A stretch of DNA of 12,297 nt, from positions 1-12,297 of the forward strand of contig NZAF01000134.1 in the NCBI GenBank assembly GCA_002686115.1, written 5' to 3'. The translations under genes and the position numbers were made by a program. This DNA is from Halobacteriovorax sp. (GTDB lineage: Bacteria > Bdellovibrionota > Bacteriovoracia > Bacteriovoracales > Bacteriovoracaceae). The notes beneath the pieces are model-generated. The model saw nothing but the letters and a program-made list of their open reading frames with translations. It did not search any database and was not told the origin of the DNA. Positions 5,968-12,297 of the stretch are shown piece by piece (within the stretch, counting starts at the first letter, position 1; each line of letters opens with the position of its first letter).

Positions 5968-6510
5968 ATGAAAGAAAAAACTATTGCGAAAGCTTATGCA
6001 AAAGCAATTTATGAGCTAGGTGAAACTAATAATGCTAGTGTTGCTGATGATCTCACGAAATTAACTGAAACTATTAATGTTAGTAATGATCTTGAAAATC
6101 TTTTTTTCTTAGAGTCATTCACAATTGAAGAGAAGCAATCAGTATTAACTGAAGTTCTTAATAAGCTAGGACTTTCTCCAATTACATGTTCATTTTTAAA
6201 ATTCTTATTAGAAGAAAAAAGATTTGGGCTTCTACCATTAATTTTTAAAGAAATTATTGTAATTGATGACCACAAAAAAGGATTTTTAAGAGGAACTATC
6301 GAAGGTAGTGACGAAAATCTCTCAGAAGAATATATCACAAAGATTCAAGGTTATTTAAAAGAAAAGCTTGGTCTTGATCCTAAACTTACTTATGTGAAGA
6401 ATGATAAAATTTCTGCAGGAGTTAGAGTAACTGTTGATGATTATCAATTAGATGCTTCACTTGATAAGCAATTAGACGAATTTAAACAATCAATAATAAA
6501 TAACGGTTAA
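5968..6510 (+). CDS. atpH: ATP synthase F1 subunit delta (OSCP)
   Basis: Delta caps the F1 head and joins it to the b/b' stalk. The 180-residue product matches the usual length (about 175-180). The N-terminal helical domain starts with the typical IAKAYAKAIYELG (residues 6-18). The C-terminal domain ends with the family pattern SAGVRVTVDDYQLDASLDKQLDEF. AGGT at 5959-5962 gives a reasonable ribosome binding site. Its stop codon is part of the left arm of a small hairpin followed by six T residues (6505-6525). Confidence 0.95.
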   Translation: MKEKTIAKAYAKAIYELGETNNASVADDLTKLTETINVSNDLENLFFLESFTIEEKQSVLTEVLNKLGLSPITCSFLKFLLEEKRFGLLPLIFKEIIVIDDHKKGFLRGTIEGSDENLSEEYITKIQGYLKEKLGLDPKLTYVKNDKISAGVRVTVDDYQLDASLDKQLDEFKQSIINNG

Positions 6511-6525
6511 AGATTAACCTTTTTT
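6505..6525 (+). terminator. Weak terminator-like hairpin between atpH and atpA
   Basis: GGTTAA (6505-6510) and TTAACC (6514-6519) form a perfect 6-bp stem with a 3-nt loop, followed directly by TTTTTT (6520-6525). The layout is that of an intrinsic terminator, but only two of the six stem pairs are G-C, so termination would be partial at most. Because atpA downstream is essential to the complex and no promoter is evident in the gap, an attenuator or an RNA processing or stability element is more likely than a true terminator. Confidence 0.4.
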
Positions 6526-6544
6526 AATACGGCAGAGGTAAGTA

Positions 6545-8050
6545 ATGTCAATGAATCCAGAAGAAATTACGAGTATCATCAAAGATCGTATTGCGAACTT
6601 TGAGACAAGACTTCAAGTAGATGAAGTAGGAACTGTACTAACTATCGGTGACGGTGTTGCACGTGTTTTTGGTTTAAAAAATGCGATGGCAGGTGAGCTT
6701 GTTGAATTTGCAACAGGTACTAAAGGTATGGTTCTAAACTTAGAAGCCAATAACGTTGGTGTCGCTGTTCTTGGTGACGATCCTGCGATTGTTGAAGGTT
6801 CTACAGTTAAAAGAACAGAAAAAATCGTTGAGGTTCCAGTTGGTGACGCTCTATTAGGTAGAGTTGTTAACGCTATTGGTGAGCCAATCGACGGTAACGG
6901 TGAGATCAACGCATCTGAAACTAGAAAAGTTGAAATTAAGGCTCCAGGTATTCTAGCTAGAAAATCTGTTCACGAGCCACTTCAAACTGGTATTAAAGCA
7001 ATCGACTCTATGATTCCAATTGGTAGAGGGCAAAGAGAGCTTATTATTGGTGATAGAAAGACTGGTAAAACAGCTGTAGCTATCGATACGATCATCAACC
7101 AAAAAGGTAAAGATGTTATGTGTATTTACGTAGCTGTTGGTCAGAAACAGTCTACAGTTAGACAAGTACAACAAAAACTAAAAGAAGCTGGTGCTCTTGA
7201 TTATACAATTATCGTATCTGCAACTGCATCTTCTTCAGCTCCTCTTCAGTACCTAGCTCCTTATGCTGGTTGTACAATGGGTGAGTACTATAGAGATAAT
7301 GGAAAGCACGCAGTTATCGTTTATGACGATTTAACTAAACAAGCTCAAGCTTATAGACAGCTTTCACTTCTTCTAAGAAGACCTCCAGGGCGTGAAGCAT
7401 TCCCAGGGGACGTTTTCTACTGTCACTCAAGACTACTTGAAAGAGCGGCGAAGCTTTCTGATGCTGAAGGTGCTGGTTCACTTACTGCACTTCCAGTTAT
7501 TGAAACTCAAGAAGGTGACGTTTCTGCATATATTCCAACTAACGTTATTTCGATTACTGATGGTCAGATCTTCTTAGAAGGTGACTTATTTAACTCTGGT
7601 ATCAGACCAGCTGTTAACGTTGGTATCTCAGTTTCAAGAGTTGGTGGTTCTGCTCAAATTAAAGCGATGAAAAAAGTTGCTGGTACACTAAGACTTGACC
7701 TTGCTCAGTTTAGAGAACTTGCAGCGTTCGCGGCTTTTGGTTCAGATTTAGATGAAGCTACTCAAAAACAACTTTCAAAAGGTGAAAGACTAGTTGAGCT
7801 TTTAAAGCAAGATCAGTACGACCCATTTGAAGTTGTTGATCAAGTTGCAGTTATCTATGCAGGTGTTAATGGTCTATTAGATAGAGTTCCAGTTGATAAG
7901 ATTAAGGAATGTGAGAAAGATCTTCTTGATCTTCTTAACACTTCTCACTCAGATATGATGAACGCTATTAAGGCTGAGAAAGCAGTTTCTGCGGAAAACG
8001 CAACTAAGTTAACAAACATCATTAACGAGTTTGTTGGAAGCAGATATTAA
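6545..8050 (+). CDS. atpA: ATP synthase F1 subunit alpha
   Basis: Alpha forms the alpha3-beta3 hexamer with beta; it binds ATP at noncatalytic sites and supplies the arginine finger to the catalytic sites. The 501-residue product is close to the family norm (500-513). The P-loop GDRKTGKT is at 169-176, with Lys at 172 where most relatives have Gln. VSRVGGSAQ contains the arginine finger at Arg365. The signature PAVNVGISVSRVGGSAQ region and the helical C-terminal domain are intact. AGAGGT at 6535-6540 supports ATG 6545; a second ATG at 6551 is possible but has longer spacing. Synonymous codon choice looks more biased than in the mnmG block, as expected for a highly expressed gene. Confidence 0.98.
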   Translation: MSMNPEEITSIIKDRIANFETRLQVDEVGTVLTIGDGVARVFGLKNAMAGELVEFATGTKGMVLNLEANNVGVAVLGDDPAIVEGSTVKRTEKIVEVPVGDALLGRVVNAIGEPIDGNGEINASETRKVEIKAPGILARKSVHEPLQTGIKAIDSMIPIGRGQRELIIGDRKTGKTAVAIDTIINQKGKDVMCIYVAVGQKQSTVRQVQQKLKEAGALDYTIIVSATASSSAPLQYLAPYAGCTMGEYYRDNGKHAVIVYDDLTKQAQAYRQLSLLLRRPPGREAFPGDVFYCHSRLLERAAKLSDAEGAGSLTALPVIETQEGDVSAYIPTNVISITDGQIFLEGDLFNSGIRPAVNVGISVSRVGGSAQIKAMKKVAGTLRLDLAQFRELAAFAAFGSDLDEATQKQLSKGERLVELLKQDQYDPFEVVDQVAVIYAGVNGLLDRVPVDKIKECEKDLLDLLNTSHSDMMNAIKAEKAVSAENATKLTNIINEFVGSRY

Positions 8051-8075
8051 TCTTTTTAGATATTAGTGAGGCCAC

Positions 8076-8942
8076 ATGGCAAATATTAAGGACCTAAAAA
8101 AGAAAATTAAAAGTACTAAGAATACGCTGAAGATTACTTCAGCTATGAAACTTGTTTCTGCGGCTAAGCTTAATAGAGCTCAGCAAGCAATTCAAAGTGC
8201 TCGTCCTTACGCTGCTGAACTTGAAGATACGATTAAAACTATTTCAGCTCTAGTTCAAGACTATTCACATTCTTATTTAGAAGAAAAAGAAAGCGACCAC
8301 GAGGTTCTTTTAGTTCTTTCGAGTAATAAGGGTTTATGTGGTGGTTACAACTCTCAACTTGCAAAAGTTGTTAAGAAATTTGCGGCTGAAAAAGGTGAAA
8401 ACTTAAAAGTATTTTATATTGGTAAAAAAGTTAGAGAACTAACTCAAAAAGATGTGAACATGGGTGAAGAGTATCAGTTTGAAAAATCTGATCCTTCTTT
8501 TGATGAAATGCAAAAGATAGCTCGTGAATTAGCAGGACTTTTTAGAACAGGTGAAGTAGGTAAGGTACACGTCGCATACAACGTGTTCCATTCAGCGATT
8601 GCTGTAGAACCTACTGTTAAACAAGTTTTACCAATGTCTTTGGATTCAAGTGTAAAAGATGAGTTACAAAAGTCATTCCCTTTTGATTTTAAATATGAAC
8701 CATCTCCAGAAGCTATTTTAGATGATCTAATCCCTGAAGCGTACATAAGTACAATGTGGACGGCACAATTAGATAGTTTAGCATCAGAGCATGGATCAAG
8801 AATGACGGCGATGGATAATGCTGTTGGAAACTGTAAAGAAGCAATTAGAAGTTTAACACTTAAAATGAATAAGTTAAGACAAGCGGCGATTACAACTGAA
8901 CTAATTGAAGTTGTATCTGGTGCTGAATCTCTTAACGGTTAA
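8076..8942 (+). CDS. atpG: ATP synthase F1 subunit gamma
   Basis: Gamma is the central rotor shaft that couples c-ring rotation to catalysis in beta. The 288-residue product is the standard length (287 in E. coli). The N-terminal helix (IKDLKKKIKSTKNTLKITSA, then MKLVSAAKL) and the C-terminal helix (ending TTELIEVVSGAESLNG) form the coiled coil inside the hexamer. The central Rossmann-like domain contains SNKGLCGGYNSQL. GTGAGG at 8066-8071 is a good ribosome binding site. The stop overlaps the AAGGAG ribosome binding site of atpD. Confidence 0.98.
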   Translation: MANIKDLKKKIKSTKNTLKITSAMKLVSAAKLNRAQQAIQSARPYAAELEDTIKTISALVQDYSHSYLEEKESDHEVLLVLSSNKGLCGGYNSQLAKVVKKFAAEKGENLKVFYIGKKVRELTQKDVNMGEEYQFEKSDPSFDEMQKIARELAGLFRTGEVGKVHVAYNVFHSAIAVEPTVKQVLPMSLDSSVKDELQKSFPFDFKYEPSPEAILDDLIPEAYISTMWTAQLDSLASEHGSRMTAMDNAVGNCKEAIRSLTLKMNKLRQAAITTELIEVVSGAESLNG

Positions 8943-8953
8943 GGAGCTATAAA

Positions 8954-10378
8954 ATGTCTGAAGCGAGAGGAATTATTCGTCAGGTTATGGGGCCAGTTGT
9001 CGACGTTGAATTTGCCGATGGTAAATTACCTGCGATTTACAACGCTCTAAAAGTTACAAACAAAAACGTAAACGACTCTGAGTGGAACCTAGTATTAGAG
9101 GTTGCACAACACTTAGGTGACAACATGGTAAGAACTATTGCCATGGATGGAACTGAAGGTTTAGCCAGAGGTCAAAAAGCACTTGATACAGGAAAGCCAA
9201 TTCAAGCACCAGTAGGTAGAGAATGTCTTGGTAGAATTATCAATGTTGTTGGTGAACCAGTTGATGATGCTGGTGAACTAGGAAACTCTAAATCATATGA
9301 TATCCACAGAGAAGCTCCATCTTTTGAAGTTCAGTCTACAAAATTAGAGCCATTCTTTACTGGTATTAAAGTTATCGACCTTCTTGCTCCATACCTTAAA
9401 GGTGGAAAGATTGGTCTATTTGGTGGTGCTGGTGTTGGTAAGACAGTTCTAATTATGGAGCTAATTAACAACATTGCAACTCAACACGGTGGTTTCTCTG
9501 TTTTCGCTGGAGTTGGTGAAAGAACAAGAGAAGGTAACGACCTTTATTATGAAATGAAGGAATCTGGAGTTATCGATAAAACTGCACTGGTATACGGTCA
9601 AATGAACGAGCCACCAGGTGCGAGAGCGAGAGTTGCACTTACAGGTCTATCACTTGCAGAATATTTTAGAGATGAAGAAAAGCAAGACGTTCTTTTCTTT
9701 GTTGATAATATCTTCCGTTTTACACAAGCTGGTGCTGAGGTTTCTGCCCTTCTTGGACGTATTCCTTCTGCCGTTGGTTATCAACCAACTCTTGGTACAG
9801 AAATGGGTGCTATGCAAGAGCGTATTACTTCAACTAAAGATGGTTCTATTACATCGATCCAGGCTGTTTATGTTCCTGCCGATGACTATACGGATCCAGC
9901 TCCTGCAACTACATTTGCTCACTTAGATGCGACGACAGAACTTTCAAGATCTATTGCTGAAAAAGGTATTTACCCAGCGGTTGATCCATTAACTTCTTCT
10001 TCAACAATTCTAAGTCCGGCTATTCTTGGTGAAGAACACTACAATACTGCTAGAGCGGTTCAGGAAATTCTTCAAAGATATAAAGAACTACAAGATATCA
10101 TCGCAATCTTAGGTATGGATGAACTTTCGGAAGAAGATAAGCAACTTGTTGCACGTGCTAGAAAGATTGAAAAATTTCTTTCTCAGCCATTCTTCGTTGC
10201 TGAGCAGTTCACAGGTATCAAGGGTCAATTCGTTGATATGAACGATACAATTTCTGCATTTAAGAAAATCTTAAATGGTGAATGTGATGATGTTCCTGAG
10301 CAAGCTTTCTACCTTGTTGGTAATTTAGACATGGTATATGAGAAGTGGGAAACAATGAAAAAAGAGGCTAACTCTTAA
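8954..10378 (+). CDS. atpD: ATP synthase F1 subunit beta (catalytic)
   Basis: Beta carries the catalytic site where ADP and phosphate are converted to ATP. The 474-residue product is normal for the family (460-480). The P-loop GGAGVGKT is at 157-164 (Lys163), and the catalytic Glu is at 189 in GERTREGND. Walker B lies in VLFFVDNIFRF, and the ATP synthase alpha/beta signature reads PAVDPLTSSS. A canonical DELSEED lever is at 389-395, the segment contacted by gamma and by the epsilon C-terminal helices. AAGGAG at 8941-8946 is a strong ribosome binding site. atpC follows after 10 bp. Confidence 0.99.
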   Translation: MSEARGIIRQVMGPVVDVEFADGKLPAIYNALKVTNKNVNDSEWNLVLEVAQHLGDNMVRTIAMDGTEGLARGQKALDTGKPIQAPVGRECLGRIINVVGEPVDDAGELGNSKSYDIHREAPSFEVQSTKLEPFFTGIKVIDLLAPYLKGGKIGLFGGAGVGKTVLIMELINNIATQHGGFSVFAGVGERTREGNDLYYEMKESGVIDKTALVYGQMNEPPGARARVALTGLSLAEYFRDEEKQDVLFFVDNIFRFTQAGAEVSALLGRIPSAVGYQPTLGTEMGAMQERITSTKDGSITSIQAVYVPADDYTDPAPATTFAHLDATTELSRSIAEKGIYPAVDPLTSSSTILSPAILGEEHYNTARAVQEILQRYKELQDIIAILGMDELSEEDKQLVARARKIEKFLSQPFFVAEQFTGIKGQFVDMNDTISAFKKILNGECDDVPEQAFYLVGNLDMVYEKWETMKKEANS

Positions 10379-10388
10379 AGGATAAGCT

Positions 10389-10802
10389 ATGAATAACTTT
10401 ACTGTTGATATTCTTACACCTAATAAAGTTGTCGCTAAGGATATTCCAGCTGAAAACGTTGTTATTCCTACACTCAAGGGTCAAATTGAGGTTATGAAGG
10501 ATCACACACACGTAGTTGAAAAACTTGAGACAGGACTTGTGACTGTTCTTGGTGGTGCTGATGATGCTGATAGAAACTTCTTTGTGACTGTGGGTATTTG
10601 TAAAGTTCTACAGAATAAAATTACTATTCTTTCTAATACAGCTGAAGAGAGTCATGAAGTTGATCTTGAAAGAGCTGAGTTAGCACTTAAGAATGCTGAA
10701 GAAAGACTTTCTAGTACTTTATCTGATGATGAACTTGTTAAGTATCGTAGAAAAGCTGAGAGAGCGAAGTTAAGAATTCAATTACTTAAAACAGCTAGAT
10801 AA
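10389..10802 (+). CDS. atpC: ATP synthase F1 subunit epsilon
   Basis: Epsilon joins gamma to the c-ring and, through its C-terminal helices, can inhibit ATP hydrolysis. The 137-residue product matches the full-length form (130-140). The N-terminal beta-sandwich starts FTVDILTPNKVV and includes the usual IPTLKGQIEVMKDHTHVV segment. The C-terminal helical hairpin (about 93-137) is present, so the regulatory arm is retained. AGGA at 10379-10382 is the ribosome binding site. It is the last gene of the operon, with a terminator about 25 bp downstream. Confidence 0.96.
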   Translation: MNNFTVDILTPNKVVAKDIPAENVVIPTLKGQIEVMKDHTHVVEKLETGLVTVLGGADDADRNFFVTVGICKVLQNKITILSNTAEESHEVDLERAELALKNAEERLSSTLSDDELVKYRRKAERAKLRIQLLKTAR

Positions 10803-10820
10803 TCTAGGTTATATTTCTAG

Positions 10821-10851
10821 AAAAAGAAGGCCCTTTTTAGGGCCTTTTTTT
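10821..10851 (+). terminator. Strong intrinsic terminator of the atp operon
   Basis: AAGGCCCT (10827-10834) and AGGGCCTT (10839-10846) form a perfect 8-bp stem with five G-C pairs and a TTTT loop. A run of T residues (10845-10851) follows. The A-rich stretch just before the stem could extend pairing into the T-run. It is about 25 bp after the atpC stop and ends the operon. Confidence 0.93.
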
Positions 10852-10961
10852 ATTTCTGACATCTTCAATTGATATTCATTTAAAGTCTGAAGAATTACAT
10901 TTTACTTTATAAACTGTATGGTATATCAAACTAATGTTCTCCATATTAATCTGGATATATT

Positions 10962-12297
10962 ATGAAGTATTTATTTATTTTTCTTTTACTATTTCAAAAC
11001 GTTTCATTTGCAGTAGTTAAAAAGGGCGGACATTTTAAATATAATTTAAAAAAGTCTCCAGCAACACTAAACCCATTTACGTCAGTTGATCTCTATGGTG
11101 CCCTTGTACATAGAAGAATTTTTGAAACACTTCTCAGAAGTGATATTAGCTCTAATGAGCTTAAGCCTTCAGTAGCTAAGGAGTGGAAAGTTTTAAAAGA
11201 TGGCAGTGTTTTCGAATTTGTTATTAGAGATGGCGTTAAATGGCATGATGGTAAGCCGTTAACAGTCAATGATGTGAAATTCACATTTGATGCTATCATA
11301 GGGAAAGATAATAAATTTCAAACCATTTCAATGAGGAAGGATATTGAAAACGTATCAAAAGTAAAAATAGTAAGTAAAAATACTATTCATATTTATGTTC
11401 ACAAAAAACATTTCTTAAATCTTAAAAAAATTTCTACAGATATCTTTATTCTTCCAAAACATTTCTATGAAAATGCTAACAACAACTTCTCTAAATCACT
11501 AATTGGTACAGGGCCTTATATATTAAAAGATTACGATAGAAGTAAAAAAATTCTCTTAGAAAAAAATTCAAAATGGTGGGGGAATGAGAAGGACTTTTTA
11601 AAAGAGGATTACAATTTTAATAAGATTACTATGAAATTTATAAGAGATGAAACGATTGCTCTTCAGGAGTTAAGAAAAGGCAATATAGACTTTTCAGAAA
11701 TATCACTTAAGGGATATTATGATAAATCAGGAAATAGCTGGGGTAAGGACTATTTTAAGATTCAGTATGAAAATGAGTCAGGTAGATCTTTTGGAGTCTT
11801 TGGGCTAAATCTGAATGATGCTAGGTTTAAAGATAAAAGAGTGAGGCTAGCTCTTACTCAACTATTGAATAGACAAATGCTTTCTGAAAAATTCTTTTTT
11901 GGACAAGCTGAAATAGTGAATGGTCCAGTTCATCCATCATCACCTTATGCAGATAATTCAGTAAAAGAAATAAAATATGATCCGAGTTCAGCATTAGCAA
12001 ATTTGAGAGAAGCAGGATGGAAGGATACAGATGGGGATGCCATCTTAGATAAGTTAATTGATGGTAAAAAAGTAGATATGAAGTTTACTGTGAAGATAGC
12101 ATCTAAAAAACTTGAAAAGTATTTAACCATGTATAAAGAAGATGCAAAGAAGGCTGGGATCAAGTTAGAAATACAATTTTTAGAATGGAACAGTTATTTA
12201 GACTCTCTTCTTAATAGAAATTTTGAAGCAATTGTATATAACACAGGGACTTTTTATGATTGGGACCCAACGAATTCATGGCATTCAAAATCGATAT
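10962..12297 (+). CDS. Peptide-type ABC transporter substrate-binding protein, 3' end missing
   Basis: The frame opens at ATG 10962 and is open for 445 codons to the window end, so the gene is partial (the family usually has 500-600 residues). The first 17 residues (MKYLFIFLLLFQNVSFA) are a signal peptide with a type I site after SFA. No lipobox cysteine is seen, so export to the periplasm as a soluble protein is likely. Family 5 solute-binding features are LNPFTSVDLYGALV, FEFVIRDGVKWHDGKPLTVNDV, then LIGTGPYIL and NLNDARFKDKRVRLALTQLLNR. A DTDGDAILD loop begins at residue 355, common in peptide-binding members. The likely role is capture of oligopeptides or a related solute for an ABC importer; specificity cannot be told. 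The ribosome binding site is weak (GGAT, 10953-10956), and the 110-bp upstream gap shows no convincing promoter. Confidence 0.9.
   Translation, partial: MKYLFIFLLLFQNVSFAVVKKGGHFKYNLKKSPATLNPFTSVDLYGALVHRRIFETLLRSDISSNELKPSVAKEWKVLKDGSVFEFVIRDGVKWHDGKPLTVNDVKFTFDAIIGKDNKFQTISMRKDIENVSKVKIVSKNTIHIYVHKKHFLNLKKISTDIFILPKHFYENANNNFSKSLIGTGPYILKDYDRSKKILLEKNSKWWGNEKDFLKEDYNFNKITMKFIRDETIALQELRKGNIDFSEISLKGYYDKSGNSWGKDYFKIQYENESGRSFGVFGLNLNDARFKDKRVRLALTQLLNRQMLSEKFFFGQAEIVNGPVHPSSPYADNSVKEIKYDPSSALANLREAGWKDTDGDAILDKLIDGKKVDMKFTVKIASKKLEKYLTMYKEDAKKAGIKLEIQFLEWNSYLDSLLNRNFEAIVYNTGTFYDWDPTNSWHSKSI

Noticed and set aside
9618..9926. 102-residue alternative frame inside atpD
   Set aside because: It overlaps fully conserved beta-subunit sequence and its leucine-rich translation has no recognisable features; it is a shadow frame.
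10147..10162. parS-like TGTTGCACGTGCTAGA in atpD
   Set aside because: It matches 12 of 16 positions, but the right arm is broken and the bases encode the conserved VARAR segment of the beta subunit.

Overview
The window is AT-rich bacterial chromosome (about two thirds A+T by eye). All recognisable genes lie on the + strand, tightly packed. The order is tRNA-modification gene mnmG, 16S rRNA methyltransferase rsmG, parA, parB, a bactofilin, then an F-type ATP synthase operon. It resembles the origin-proximal chromosome of Bdellovibrio-like organisms. With the low GC and the b'/b ATP synthase pair without atpB and atpE, I infer a member of Bdellovibrionota, perhaps a Bacteriovorax/Halobacteriovorax relative. 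This is inference from gene order and composition, not a database match.

Region 1 (1-4766) is the mnmG-rsmG-parA-parB-bactofilin block. A sigma70-type promoter precedes mnmG, and no internal terminator is visible. Four parS-like 16-mers lie upstream of parA: one between the mnmG -10 box and its start codon, two inside mnmG, and one at the 3' end of rsmG. They share the pattern TGTTCYACGTRGAACA, so the ParABS segregation system and its probable centromere cluster are together. A bactofilin directly after parB links the locus to a possible polymer scaffold. A 17-bp near-palindrome occurs exactly twice, once inside parB and once next to the bactofilin ribosome binding site.

Region 2 (4767-10851) is the ATP synthase operon: b', b, delta, alpha, gamma, beta, epsilon. 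It has a good promoter (TTGACG, 17-bp spacer, TATTTT) and a strong intrinsic terminator after atpC. The membrane subunits a and c are absent, so they must be encoded elsewhere. A weak terminator-like hairpin sits between atpH and atpA.

Region 3 (10852-12297) has a 110-bp spacer and then the first 445 codons of a secreted peptide-type ABC transporter substrate-binding protein, which runs off the window end.

Most of the window is well-known housekeeping gene content, and I found no clearly novel multi-gene system. The points most worth checking are the parS cluster (especially the site in the mnmG leader), the repeated palindrome, and the sequence upstream of the atp promoter.
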